A DNA stretch of 64,000 bases from assembly GCA_949710005.1 (NCBI GenBank), contig OX453274.1, positions 13,462,859 through 13,526,858 on the forward strand, given 5' to 3'. Of the stretch, positions 49,201-55,989 are shown one piece after another. Source of the DNA: Ricordea florida. Its lineage: Eukaryota > Cnidaria > Anthozoa > Corallimorpharia > Ricordeidae. The translations under genes were made by a program, and so were the position numbers. Every line of letters begins with the position of its first letter. The first letter of the stretch is position 1. Under the pieces are notes generated by a model. That model had not been told where the DNA came from. It made no database searches and saw nothing but the letters and a program-made list of their open reading frames with translations.

Positions 49201-52200
49201 GGCATTAGTGGCTTTAATCTCTGTCAACGAAGTCAGACTATAGGAGCTCTAAACGTTGACCTTATGAGGTCAAGCGGAAATGAAACTGAGTTTATAGTAA
49301 ACAATCTTTTGAACACGTCCAAGCCATGGAAGCCCTCCATTGTAATTTCTCTGTCAAACATTCTTAGAGAAAGAGAAGTTATGTGTTCAGTTCATTTTGT
49401 CACATTATATTACTAAAATTTGAAACGTGAGACAAACGACTGGCACGTTAAAGCTCTTTATTTCATACTGTAAACCATATAAGGTAGTTTCTTCGTCAAC
49501 TATTGCCAAGTGGAAGAAAGATGTTCTGTCCTTTGCACGAATTGACACAACTATATTTAAAGGCCATAGTTTTAGAGAGGCAGGCATCCACCACAAAGCA
49601 ATTAGTCAGTGAGGGTGTTTCCCATGATATATTGACAGCAGATGGGAGGAATACAGGTACCTTTTTGTCAAGTTTTATAAGCAAATATCTTTGATAAGCT
49701 CGCTTGCCAGAGCTGTCCTTACACCGTAATTAAGCTTATTTGAACCTTTTGGCTTCAATATTCTCTCCCATGATTAAAGTATCAGGAGAAACTCATCCCC
49801 TGGTGGTATTTGTTGTGGCGCTCACGTATGTGCTTTGAATTATGCAATCGAATACCGCAGGACGGAGCATTATACGAAGGAGAATATAAAATTAGACTGC
49901 ATGATAATTATGACTCTCGAAGTATAATGCGTAGCAGATCCCTCCCATGTGGGTTGTATTTTTCTGGTATCAAATGCAAACCTCCCTTAGGAATCCTTCA
50001 AGCTATCTGAATGCAAATTCTGCCCGCTCATAAAGATGACTTGTGAAGACCACGTGGTGCTTTTATGCAGTGTTTGATTTGCATAAAAAGGATCTTTGAA
50101 CCGTAATGACCTAGTGCTAACCCGTGGAAAAATGCAATCTGAATCCCTCGTGCTATGCATTATACTAGGAGAATCATAATTATCCTGCAGGTTAGTAACT
50201 CTTGCATAATTTCATAATTTTAGGGCCGTCTGCCAGTAAAGTGGACAGCGTACGAGGCTCTGTTGTATGGAACGTACACTACACAGAGTGACGTGTAAGT
50301 ATTTTGCTCTGTTTTATCCGCACACGGCCTTAGCTGAGATTCTTATACTTCATACTATTTGCAAATTTTGAACATTATTTGGTTATGTGCACTTAAACAA
50401 GGTAACCAAGAGGAAAGAAAAAAAGACAATTGCATCATAACGAAACTCAATTTCTAATTTTTAAACCCTCAGCTCTGAAAAGAAGACTAATTTAATGATT
50501 CGTCCATATTAGCCTTGTATTGCTCGGTCTCAGTAACAATTGCTCTCTAAAGTCAAACATGATATCCCACATTATCAAGACCGAGGTGTGCGTCATGTGC
50601 CAAGGCTGCAAGCTGTGGCGGAACACATACTCCATCAGTAATTTGCGATATTATACGAAAACTGAATTCAGTCGTTGTTTGACCTTAATCAGAGTCTTAT
50701 GCCAGACAGATAAATAAAGAACTATTATCCTTTAAATTCTCTTTTGTATATTTTTGAATCATTATCTTAAAAAAAAATTATTTGTGTCCTTTCTCATGTA
50801 AAGAAGAATGTGTCCAACTTTTGCATGCAAAAGGTAATTTCATAGAATCTAGAAACGAGGATTAGTCGACTGTGAATGAACTTAAGAGTTAATACAGCAC
50901 TGCTAAAAATATTCAAGGCTAACCGAAAACTGACCTATGCTGATGTTTGCAATCTTGCTGATAAATTATTCCTTAAAAAATTTAACATTTTATGTCATAA
51001 ATTATATCCATTCTTTTTTTTTTTCCTTGTATGTAATGATCTTTTCCTCTCATTATGCATTGTTTTTCTAGCTGATATGTATATGTTTTTCCATACTAAA
51101 AACAACCAATCACATTCTAGGTAATGAGTGGAATTTGACCTAGAATGAAGAACGTAGTTGATAAATAATGAAGATCGTGAAGTTTGACCTTGGAAAGTTT
51201 TGCGAAAGATGTCTTTTTCGGCACTGTCCCATGAGCCCCTTAACGGCTTTGACATTCAAATCCTAGCAATATGCAGGATGTTTGTCCTGTGAACCTAGTT
51301 TAATGGCCTTGCTCCCACGAGTCTCCTGTAGCTCAGCGTGTACTTCGGGACCACAATTGGCTTTTCTTGTTACTCGGGTTATACCAACGGTCTGAGTGTA
51401 ATTAAACAGAAGTTATTCTCTCTTACGTGGCCGTTTCCTTATTGTTCTACTTACGAACAACGATACACTCCACGGAGAAGAAGAAATTTACCATACTAAA
51501 TAAATTTAATTTTAGTTACACCAACAGAGAGTAGCATCGTTTAAAGTTAAAAGGCATGTCAGGATGAAATCAAAATGAACATTAAACCATGAAAAATTCT
51601 TGTTGCAGTTGGAGCTATGGCGTTGTTCTTTACGAGATACTTACTGTGGGTAAGTTTCTTATTTCATTATTCACTGCTTCAGATTCGTGATTCACATTAG
51701 TTAGTGCAGTGCTTGTATGAATATCCTTCAGTATGTATTTCTTTTACCTTGTTACTCTCATTCTAGGTGGAACTCCGTACCCGGACATTCATGCTCGTCA
51801 AATTGCTAATAAACTTCAAGAGGGATACCGGATGCCGAAACCACAACACATGGACAGCAAACTGTGAGTGTTGAATGTTACTGTGAAGGTGAAGGTGAAG
51901 CAAGCCGTCATAACGTAGACAGCAAAGAAGGTAAATTATAGCACACTGATCTTTTTTTCCTAATCCTGTGTGTTGTTCTTTAGGTATCATGTGATGCTGC
52001 AATGCTGGCAGAAAAGTCCAAGGCATCGGCCAACATTTGCCAAACTGAAAGAAAGAATGAAAAAAATGGAAATCAACCATAGGGTAGGGAAACAGTACTC
52101 TGAAATATTCCACACTGTGGTATCGATCAGTAATTAGAATTATTATATTCTTCAGTTAGTACGCGCGCTGTGATTGGTCAATTTTGGTAGCCGCACTTCA

Positions 52201-52740
52201 CTGTACGACCAGCTAGATTTAAAAGTTTATTTTGGGATATAATAAACATCTTACAAACCTCGTTTTCTCGGTCCGCACTGTAAGTTACGGATCCTTGTTC
52301 TTTCCTCTCGGATTTATGGCCCTCACGCTTCGCGCTTGGGCCATAAATTCGCAAGGAAAAACTCGATCCGTAACTTACAGTACGGACCTCGAACTCGGTT
52401 AGTAAGAGGTATTTATTCCGTTCTAGTTGATGTTGTTTCCTATATCCATTTTGCTAAACTGTTTTAATTAGTTTTTTGGTTCGAATTTTTTTCTGTTCTT
52501 CTTTACTCTTCTTTGTTCGCCTTTTTGGCATTTCTACCATCTCCTACAACTCCAAAGACTGAAAAGTTTTATTATAGTAGAAGAACCTTGAATAATCACG
52601 TATTGCTTTTATTCTATTTAGCAATTACGCTGTGTTTTGCGAACTGAAACCGTATTTTTTTTTATTTTCAGACGTATGTGAATCTCGAACAGTACGACAG
52701 TAGTCTGTACGCTAATGTTAAAGATTTAGCCGATGGATAA
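16456..52740 (+). CDS. Receptor tyrosine kinase gene (Ig-Ig-FN3-FN3-TM-kinase), 5' partial
   Basis: Sixteen exons, each bounded by AG and GT, join without a frame error into about 790 codons ending in TAA. Exons: 16456-16710, 30969-31235, 37700-37993, 39217-39528, 40683-40823, 41707-41725, 42788-42824, 43239-43482, 43869-43979, 44132-44322, 45155-45277, 50224-50294, 51610-51650, 51767-51863, 51984-52083, 52672-52740. The extracellular part has two C2-type Ig domains and two fibronectin III domains, each on one phase 1-1 exon. One transmembrane helix follows, then a complete kinase domain: glycine loop [12 protein letters not shown] lysine, HRDLAARN loop, DFG. The kinase resembles FGFR/VEGFR-type receptors, but cnidarians have many lineage-specific RTKs, so no orthologue is claimed. 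Oddities: third Gly of the loop is Ser, and the APE motif reads AYE. The tail has two YxN motifs suited to SH2 binding. Signal peptide and N-terminal domains are missing. Confidence 0.85.
17776..17928. mobile_element. MITE-like palindrome
   Basis: Arms of about 55 bases, with TATCTGGGCAACTGTGCACC on the left and the complement of TATCTGCGCAACTGTGCACC on the right, around a short A-rich loop. The outer bases GGATGAATCT and its complement AGATTGATCC extend the arms. No ORF. It is a small non-autonomous DNA element; the family was not determined. Confidence 0.6.
17990..18945 (+). pseudogene. CR1/Jockey-like LINE fragment, endonuclease-RT linker and RT start
   Basis: Plus-strand frames encode a linker typical of CR1-type LINEs ([38 protein letters not shown] in a shifted frame) and then the first RT motifs ([30 protein letters not shown], read across frames). 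There are several frameshifts. The fragment ends at about 18945 against the reverse-strand L1-like element. Confidence 0.75.
18946..21007 (-). pseudogene. L1-like LINE, internally deleted, minus strand
   Basis: From 21007 downwards: an ORF start rich in basic residues (20675-21007), an AP endonuclease N-terminus (20210-20503: [20 protein letters not shown] and a QETYSE metal-binding motif), more endonuclease (19920-20138: LGGDWNV), RT motifs near 19670-19740 ([20 protein letters not shown]), a piece ending near 19390, and the L1-type C-terminus at 18892-19362. Each part is broken by stops, and much of RT is missing. The element interrupts the CR1-like copy, whose tail appears at 21240-21580. 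Confidence 0.72.
21240..21580 (+). pseudogene. LINE (CR1-like) RT C-terminal fragment
   Basis: Plus-strand frame 21285-21572 encodes the tail seen at the end of many CR1/I-type LINE proteins: [15 protein letters not shown], a basic segment and [19 protein letters not shown], ending in TAA and followed by TAATAATAA-like microsatellite (21705-21730), typical of such 3' ends. It is probably the 3' end of the copy at 17990-18945, with the middle of RT lost. Confidence 0.62.
21756..25786 (+). repeat. Copy 4 of the CTAG-ending repeat family, full length with nested insertion
   Basis: The left end carries the hairpin CCTCGC-GAA-GCGAGG (21758-21772) and the right end GCGAGGTTTTGCGGGAGTCG then CTAG (25783-25786), followed by T. 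The interior encodes an Arg/Glu-rich peptide remnant at 22270-22650 ([17 protein letters not shown] and similar units), reminiscent of the repeat peptides of Helitron proteins. It is interrupted by the TTAA-flanked insertion at 23189-24647. Without that insertion it would be about 2.57 kb. Confidence 0.7.
23189..24647 (+). mobile_element. 1.46-kb insertion with 16-bp inverted ends and TTAA on each side
   Basis: The ends are GGTATCAGCATACCCC (23189-23204) and the complement of GGTATCAGCGTACCCC (24632-24647), one mismatch in 16. TTAA flanks both sides (23185-23188 and 24648-24651). The related copy at 8039-9893 has the empty site with one TTAA (near 9111-9114), so the insertion is directly proven by comparison. 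TTAA fits piggyBac-like targets, but because the junction is palindromic a TA duplication cannot be excluded. Inside, 23466-23819 and the frames after it encode a Lys-rich peptide and a Cys-containing piece (CRICQADV then LRCEH), perhaps a captured transposase N-terminus. Confidence 0.72.
25787..26821. other. Intronic sequence without recognised features
   Basis: No gene or repeat structure recognised. The open frame at 25826-26026 and its opposite-strand shadow show no domain. Confidence 0.45.
26822..27450 (+). pseudogene. Helitron replication-protein fragment (helicase-like N-terminal domain)
   Basis: Three plus-strand frames in succession encode pieces of the conserved region that precedes the Rep motif in Helitron proteins: [20 protein letters not shown] and [20 protein letters not shown] (26953-27180), then [15 protein letters not shown], then in the next frame [20 protein letters not shown] and [19 protein letters not shown] (27191-27406). 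At least two frameshifts are present and neither Rep His motif nor helicase is seen. It may be related to the CTAG-ending repeats nearby. Confidence 0.62.
27451..28502. other. Intronic sequence without recognised features
   Basis: The plus frame 28241-28438 is open but matches no family I know and has no splice or element context. Nothing else seen. Confidence 0.4.
28565..29560 (-). pseudogene. Gypsy protease and reverse transcriptase (truncated)
   Basis: Protease motif [12 protein letters not shown] lies at about 29520-29555. A linker with [14 protein letters not shown] follows, then [36 protein letters not shown], a TGA stop at about 29007, [16 protein letters not shown] and the catalytic NIDDVLVHG (Asp-Asp present). 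Coding decays at 28565 where the deletion joins the 3' LTR remnant. Confidence 0.82.
29558..30620 (-). pseudogene. Gypsy gag
   Basis: ATG at 30612-30614; Ala/Gln/Pro-rich start, then the capsid region (a TGA replaces an expected Trp codon at about 30407, and a frameshift lies near 30190). 29558-30163 encodes [20 protein letters not shown], a Lys-rich linker and two zinc knuckles ([14 protein letters not shown] and [14 protein letters not shown]). The stop near 29572 lies just before the protease motif. Confidence 0.8.
30677..30809 (-). repeat. Gypsy 5' LTR
   Basis: On the minus strand it starts TGTTGTGTTAGC and ends AATAACTCGACA; the last 33 bases are repeated at 28508-28540 as the remnant of the 3' LTR. 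Short for an LTR, but the target duplication TTATC supports these limits. Confidence 0.72.
30969..31235 (+). CDS. RTK exon: second Ig domain
   Basis: Acceptor CAACAG before 30969 and donor GTAAGT after 31235, phase 1-1. Cysteines in LKCVSDGVP and YKCIADNG, Trp in VTWFKPDG. Its first two bases complete the Tyr codon begun at 16710. Confidence 0.88.
31236..33032 (+). other. RTK intron, 5' part
   Basis: No gene recognised. A degenerate TTTGAT repeat lies at 31890-31930 and a TTA microsatellite at 32000-32012. Open frames 31426-31659 and 31932-32213 have no domain. Confidence 0.5.
33037..36052. mobile_element. 3-kb foldback element with about 1.25-kb inverted arms and TTAA flanks
   Basis: Left arm 33037-34283 and right arm 34785-36052 are inverted copies, starting GAGCCAATGTCGG and ending CCGACAATGGCTC, with TTAA on both sides (33033-33036 and 36053-36056). 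The arms differ by scattered substitutions and small indels, so the palindrome is not an assembly artefact of recent origin. The 500-base spacer has its own open frame on the minus strand (34428-34670). Confidence 0.78.
34284..34784. other. Unique spacer inside the foldback element
   Basis: Open on both strands: 34428-34670 minus (80 codons, with [20 protein letters not shown]) and 34495-34806 plus. Neither is recognised. No transposase motif. It may be a passenger or a captured host fragment. Confidence 0.35.
36057..37699 (+). other. RTK intron, 3' part
   Basis: No gene recognised. An AAT microsatellite lies at 37164-37210. The polypyrimidine tract and CTATAG at 37690-37699 form the FN3 exon acceptor. 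Confidence 0.5.
37700..37993 (+). CDS. RTK exon: first fibronectin III domain
   Basis: Phase 1-1 exon; acceptor TATAG, donor GTGAGG. FN3 hallmarks: Pro-rich start [10 protein letters not shown], core Trp in [16 protein letters not shown], Tyr in ITAYRVVI and the late [11 protein letters not shown] strand. Confidence 0.88.
38114..38222 (+). pseudogene. Orphan duplicate of the 3' half of the FN3 exon
   Basis: Matches 37885-37993 base for base in length (109 bases, offset 229, no indels) with scattered substitutions. It keeps the frame open ([16 protein letters not shown]) and keeps the donor GTGAGG, and similarity continues a little into the intron. The 5' half and an acceptor are absent, so it cannot be spliced as a normal FN3 exon. 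It is a partial tandem duplication, possibly a relic of an alternative exon. Confidence 0.8.
39217..39528 (+). CDS. RTK exon: second fibronectin III domain
   Basis: Acceptor CACCCAG, donor GTGAGA, phase 1-1. Core Trp in [15 protein letters not shown], Tyr in [10 protein letters not shown], and [14 protein letters not shown] as the typical last strands. Confidence 0.88.
40043..40115. repeat. Short imperfect tandem repeat of ACCTGTCAGT
   Basis: About four copies of a unit containing ACCTGTCAGT with short spacers. Intronic. Confidence 0.6.
40409..40555. mobile_element. 147-bp MITE with 6-bp target duplication
   Basis: Long terminal inverted repeats start GGGCATATAATTCATGGTAG and end with the near-complement ending ATTATATGCCC. 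The flanks repeat ATTTAC (40403-40408 and 40556-40561). No coding capacity. Inserted 127 bases before the transmembrane exon. Confidence 0.78.
40683..40823 (+). CDS. RTK exon: transmembrane helix
   Basis: Acceptor GTTAACAG, donor GTATGT. A short extracellular stalk precedes the hydrophobic run [17 protein letters not shown], followed by the stop-transfer RRRK. Phase 1 at both ends. Confidence 0.85.
41707..41725 (+). CDS. RTK juxtamembrane micro-exon, 19 nt
   Basis: CTATTTTAG acceptor and GTAAGT donor. It takes the phase from 1 to 2 and adds ALSREN plus two bases of an Arg codon. Accepted because without it and the next exon the phases of the flanking exons would not match. Confidence 0.65.
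42788..42824 (+). CDS. RTK juxtamembrane micro-exon, 37 nt
   Basis: ATTGCAG acceptor and GTAAAC donor; phase 2 to 0. Adds [12 protein letters not shown]. Supported by phase agreement with the 19-nt exon before and the kinase exon after, but short enough that cDNA is needed. Confidence 0.6.
43239..43482 (+). CDS. RTK exon: juxtamembrane and kinase N-lobe start
   Basis: Acceptor TTTACAG, donor GTACAC; phase 0 to 1. Encodes a basic juxtamembrane with [18 protein letters not shown], the start of the kinase ([19 protein letters not shown]) and the ATP lysine in VAAKMLK. The glycine loop is G-K-G-A-F-S, with Ser in the third Gly position. Confidence 0.88.
43869..43979 (+). CDS. RTK exon: kinase alpha-C helix
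   Basis: Acceptor AAATCAG, donor GTAAGT; phase 1-1. Encodes [20 protein letters not shown] with the alpha-C Glu, and [10 protein letters not shown]. Confidence 0.88.
44132..44322 (+). CDS. RTK exon: kinase hinge, insert and alpha-E
   Basis: Acceptor TTTCAG, donor GTATTT; phase 1-0. Encodes the hinge ([18 protein letters not shown]), a kinase insert of about 25 residues and [16 protein letters not shown], the helix before the catalytic loop. Confidence 0.88.
45155..45277 (+). CDS. RTK exon: catalytic loop and DFG
   Basis: Acceptor TTTAG, donor GTGAGT; phase 0-0. Encodes [13 protein letters not shown] (catalytic Asp and Asn), VTDFGMSR (metal-binding Asp) and the activation-loop Tyr in DDIYSRKSR. 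All catalytic residues are present. Confidence 0.9.
45364..45500 (+). repeat. DIRS left inverted terminal repeat
   Basis: Contains TTTTTCCACGG, then AATCAAACACTGCATAAATG and CACCACGTGGTCTTCACAAG, complementary to 50033-50170 with scattered mismatches. Confidence 0.82.
45519..46470 (+). pseudogene. DIRS gag-like region
   Basis: Three plus-strand frames (45519-45818, 45724-45954, 45980-46327) overlap in series and read as one helical, charged protein with two frameshifts: Glu/Pro-rich N-terminus, then [17 protein letters not shown] and [18 protein letters not shown]. The position before RT fits DIRS gag. Confidence 0.65.
46603..46708. mobile_element. 106-bp palindromic insertion in the DIRS element
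   Basis: The ends TCCCTACTTCATTATGCATG and CATGCATAATGAGTAGGGA are inverted repeats of about 25 bases. No coding capacity. Confidence 0.65.
46880..48290 (+). pseudogene. DIRS reverse transcriptase/RNase H
   Basis: [21 protein letters not shown] and [12 protein letters not shown] (about 47010-47150) are the DIRS-type RT A motif and following strand. After a 240-base insertion the reading continues as [20 protein letters not shown] and [20 protein letters not shown] (47495-47640). [17 protein letters not shown] at about 47820 marks RNase H. Several stops and shifts; the catalytic YVDD box seems lost. Confidence 0.8.
47255..47494. mobile_element. 240-bp insertion inside DIRS RT with 12-bp direct repeats
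   Basis: TTATCTGTAGAA occurs at 47243-47254 and 47483-47494. Removing one copy plus the DNA between restores the RT frame exactly (YELSVE joined to GTAFVNDA). The insert carries an inverted repeat (GGGTAAGTTGAAGCCACAC and its complement, with CTGAGGCGACAGTGGTAGA inside) around an A-rich loop. The class is unknown; 12 bases is an unusual target-duplication length for most cut-and-paste families. Confidence 0.75.
48550..49710 (+). pseudogene. DIRS tyrosine recombinase
   Basis: [21 protein letters not shown] (in part) is the SAM-like DNA-binding motif (about 48960-49025). Later, 49450-49610 encodes [15 protein letters not shown] and FKGHSFREA, the H-x-x-R catalytic box, and in a shifted frame [20 protein letters not shown] followed by the region where the nucleophilic Tyr is expected. 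Frameshifts make it non-functional. Confidence 0.72.
50033..50170 (-). repeat. DIRS right inverted terminal repeat
   Basis: Complement of the left repeat; includes CTTGTGAAGACCACGTGGTG and CAGTGTTTGATTTGCATAAA. Confidence 0.82.
50171..50223 (+). other. Remaining intron and acceptor
   Basis: Only about 53 bases separate the DIRS right end from the next kinase exon; the acceptor is CATAATTTTAG. Confidence 0.7.
50224..50294 (+). CDS. RTK exon: activation segment end
   Basis: Donor GTAAGT; phase 0-2. Encodes [20 protein letters not shown] and SDV. The usual APE motif reads AYE: the Pro is replaced by Tyr, but the salt-bridge Glu is kept. Confidence 0.88.
50295..51609 (+). other. RTK intron
   Basis: No gene recognised. 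The open frames 50520-50717 and 50876-51124 show no domain. A T-rich run lies near 51014. Confidence 0.5.
51610..51650 (+). CDS. RTK exon: alpha-F
   Basis: 41 nt; acceptor TTGCAG, donor GTAAGT; phase 2-1. Encodes [14 protein letters not shown], the conserved helix after SDV. Confidence 0.85.
51767..51863 (+). CDS. RTK exon: alpha-G region
   Basis: Acceptor TTCTAG, donor GTGAGT; phase 1-2. Encodes [20 protein letters not shown] and [10 protein letters not shown]. Confidence 0.88.
51984..52083 (+). CDS. RTK exon: kinase C-lobe end
   Basis: Acceptor CTTTAG, donor GTAGGG; phase 2-0. Encodes [20 protein letters not shown], with the conserved CW and RPTF motifs. Confidence 0.88.
52262..52403. repeat. 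Palindromic element in the last RTK intron
   Basis: CGGTCCGCACTGTAAGTTAC and the complement of GGTCCGTACTGTAAGTTACG face each other around a centre with GGCCCTCACGCTTCGCGCTTG. Arms about 60 bases with several mismatches. Non-coding MITE-like repeat. Confidence 0.62.
52672..52740 (+). CDS. RTK last exon: C-terminal tail and stop
   Basis: Acceptor ATTTTCAG; phase 0. Encodes [19 protein letters not shown], a few more residues and TAA at 52738-52740. YVNL and YANV both match the pY-x-N binding rule of Grb2-type SH2 domains. A possible poly-A signal AATAAA is at 53267-53272. Confidence 0.85.
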   Translation, partial: TYVNLEQYDSSLYANVKDLADG

Positions 52741-53266
52741 TCAAATCAATCTGCGACACACAGAAACTGCATTCCGTAGCACATGTGAATATTAGAAATT
52801 GAACACAAAAATTACGATAATGCGTTTCTTTGTTGACTCCAAATTCCTGGTTTTACAGAAAAATACATGCAATACACCTGGCAGGTGTAGACACCTCATG
52901 GGTGTTTCCAGTAGCAAATAGGCTTCAACTATATGCTTGACATGATTAATTTACGATCAGGAACAATTAAAACTTTATACGAAGGTTATAAAGTCTCCAC
53001 TAGGCTCATGTAGAATCAACAATATGGAAATTAACTCGAAAGAACACTAATCACAATCAATCTGGCATAAAATGAAGACCGTCAGTCAGTGGGCTTAAAG
53101 TATAAACTGAAGCTTTCTATCAAGTCTTACGTTTCGGCTTGGCGTTTAATACATATACTATAATTGCCCCCCCAGGGATTTCGGGAAATCCCGAGGAGGC
53201 ACCCTAGTAGCTCGCGCGTATATTAAGGACAGTACTTACAGTTCCAATATGCAGTCAGTATACTAG

Positions 53267-53272
53267 AATAAA
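53267..53272 (+). promoter_or_regulatory. Possible polyadenylation signal of the RTK gene
   Basis: AATAAA 527 bases after the stop codon. No independent support. Confidence 0.25.
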
Positions 53273-53452
53273 TCTCGATTTGCTCGAACAGGGGCCGCAA
53301 GGAATCGGTAGGTAATGATGACGTTTCTATTGTTTGGGCCCGCAATTACGAAATGGTTAGGATGACGTAAATCAGAAAGTCCCAAAGGGATTTTTTGAGA
53401 ATTTGTGTATTGTTTCATAGGGGGGTCGGTATTATGAAAGGAAGCGCGTGGT

Positions 53453-53985
53453 TTAATATTTTGTGTCAGTCGCATCACGTCGTCTGTTCTTGCGGTTGAC
53501 AGACTCCATTTGAGCTGCCTGGTTGTTTACACGAGCTCCTAAGTTTTCGAAGCGCTCTGAGATTTCCTGTACTTGTAGGTCCGCCTTGCGGTCTTGTTGC
53601 TCGATTTTAAGTTCTATGCCTTTGTTCTGACTAGATATCGATTGCAGAGCCTCCATTATAGCTTCCATTTTTGTGTCTGAACTGTCCGGCGGTGGTGTTC
53701 CCGATGCGACAGCTTCGCTTGGTGTGTGTTCGGCCTGTGTGTTGAAAACAATTTCTCCGTCCTCGGTTGTTCATCTTTGAATCCCCAAAGAAAAACTAAA
53801 ATCCCACTTCTGACACCAGTGCATCTCCCAGCGGGTTCGACAGGCGGACACGGACTGAACAACTGACAGAATAACTCAACTCTTTGTACTCTTTTTAATC
53901 CGTCGCTCCTCCTCGATCCTGCTTCACAGTCTCTACGCACATGGTCTTCCAAAGATGGAAGGTCCCATATATGGCTATGTCACAC
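53453..53985 (-). pseudogene. Gypsy-type retrotransposon 5' fragment (LTR end, primer site, gag start)
   Basis: On the minus strand: LTR-like sequence (about 53985-53822), a primer-binding-like site TGGTGTCAGAAGTGGGA (about 53805-53821), a leader, and the start of a gag ORF with an ATG at 53666-53668 and a coiled coil (MEAIMEALQSISSQNKGIEL). The frame ends at 53453. The rest of the element is missing. The inferred LTR start is uncertain. Confidence 0.55.
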
Positions 53986-53999
53986 ATCACTCAACGACA

Positions 54000-54640
54000 T
54001 TACAATGTTAACATATCATTGTTGTTCAACAAACAATGATTAATGACCTTTGAGATTAAAACGGTTTGAAAGTATATATATAAAATATAACAGCTACATA
54101 TTGCATAAGCAGTAGCACAAAGACATTCAATGAAATATTTTTAAAGTTATTGTAGGTTATCTTCTTGCAAAGGCAGATGAATGAAGGACTCAGTTTCTAG
54201 CTACATGTTGTACTGTAGCACAGGGCCAAATAATTAGTTTTTTAAAGTTATTGTTATCTTTTTGCAAAGACAGTCGAATGAACACTGAGTTAGTTATAGC
54301 CTATTACACCATTTTAGAAGAAAACCAATTAATTATCTTTCTAATTAAATCAGTTTTCTGTGAACAAGCAAACAAAAAAAGAAAAAATATATAACAGCTA
54401 CGTATTGTTAAAGCAATAGCACAAAGATATTTAATTAGTTTTTGAAGTTATTGTTATCTTCATGGAAACACAGTTGAATGGGACACTTAGTTTCTCTGTC
54501 ACATATACCCTGCTACATCATTGTTACACAATGAATAATAATGATCGTTCTGATTAACACAATTTTCTAGCCACTATGCAAACAAAAATTATATATAATA
54601 GCCATATTTTGCATAGGCAGCTAGTAGTTCCGTTTTGTTA
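54000..54640. repeat. Degenerate AT-rich tandem repeat, about three units
   Basis: Units of about 200-300 bases share ATAACAGCTACATATTGCAT, AGCAGTAGCACAAAGA, TTTAAAGTTATTGTTATCTT and GAATGA...CACTTAGTTTCT (variants near 54090, 54390 and 54590). Lengths vary. Origin unknown. Confidence 0.55.
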
Positions 54641-55960
54641 GTTATACAATATTTTTACCAATTTTTTAATTAAATAACACTAGATATAATAATATTGTCA
54701 CAAAACTATATCCCATAATAAACTTATTTTTAAACAACTGCGACTTCATCGATTTTCCATACTCTGTTCATTCCAAACTCCTATTGCCTTTTCCGTCTTG
54801 CCTTTTCTAGGCTGGATTTCAGACAATTACTTCGACTCATTTTCCGCCTGAGAGAGTAAAAACAACTCAAAGTAATCGTCTCAACTTCAGACTACACCTT
54901 CTCTGATCTGAGTTAAAAGACTATTACAACATAACAACAGTCAACACAAATGGTATCGACTATGATAATTTGCAAATAAAAATAATGCCGCACTTTGCAT
55001 CACGGGGGCAGCTGTATTGTCAACTATTACTAGTTAGATATTATTGCATACTTAATATTAGAGTAGTTTTCTAGCTATGTAGTTATTCCTGAAAGCTCTG
55101 TATTTCTATATTTCTAACGGCCATCCTAAGAAGTACTTTATATAGTGTGTTATATAACAATACAAATGCACAAGTGCAAATTTAGATAGTTTTAACATTG
55201 GAAATTGAATTTTTTAAATTTGGAAATTGAATGAAAGAAATGCTGCTTTTATGGGAGCGCATCTAAACGTTAAACGTTTTGAAGTATCCTATACCTGCAT
55301 GAAAGGTTTCTTCTTCGTCCTTAATAATGCAATCAAATTTCATCTTTCTATGTCTGCTATCTATTGTTTTAAGCCCAGTAGTTCTTATTTCAGGCCTAGC
55401 TAATCTTATGCACTATGCTGCATATTTAGCAGGCTTATGCACTATGCTGCATATTTAGCACCATTATAAATTATAGCTTTATTTTTAGAAGAACATAGCT
55501 TAGCTTATCATAGCCCATTGTAGTCTAGTCTAGTACAGTCCAGTATGTTTGAGCTACAGTATAAGGTTTTCTTCACTTTTGTTTGTATTAAACGTTATAA
55601 ATTTAATCTAGTAAGAAAAATACTAAATTAATAATAAACTCATCTTGTCTTTGTCTTTCTCTTGCACGAGCTGACTCATGTGATGTAGATTAAGTAAGAG
55701 GGGTTTCCAATTTAAAGAATCCTTCAACTTTTCCAGTTAGCATTTTTTTGGTAACATTCTGTTTCAATTAACTGATCAAAGAGATGTATTGGTAATGAAT
55801 CTTTGGCATCAAACCCGGTCTGAAGTATTGGAGGAAAGTAAAGATATTTGCACACTACTCTTGTCAAGACACACATGTAAAGTGAGGGTTCTGAACCACC
55901 CAAATTTCATTGGGTTTGGCCAAAGAAAACCCCAAAAAATTAACGTCATAACCGAGTAAA
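54641..55960. other. Non-coding sequence
   Basis: Apart from the 29-bp duplication no feature recognised. Confidence 0.45.
55404..55460. repeat. 29-bp direct duplication
   Basis: CTTATGCACTATGCTGCATA plus nine further bases, twice in tandem. Confidence 0.8.
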
Positions 55961-55989
55961 GACAGTGCTAAACTTATTCTGTAAGTACC

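Larger units (their letters stand above)
45364..50170 (+). mobile_element. DIRS-like tyrosine-recombinase retrotransposon, decayed
   Basis: Inverted terminal repeats (45364-45500 and 50033-50170) flank, in order, a gag-like region, an RT/RNase H region and a tyrosine recombinase on the plus strand. Sequence at 49860-49935 resembles the outer end of the right repeat, as expected for the internal complementary region of DIRS elements. No integrase or target duplication is seen, also as expected. It lies in the same orientation as the host gene, in the intron between the DFG exon and the next kinase exon. Confidence 0.85.
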
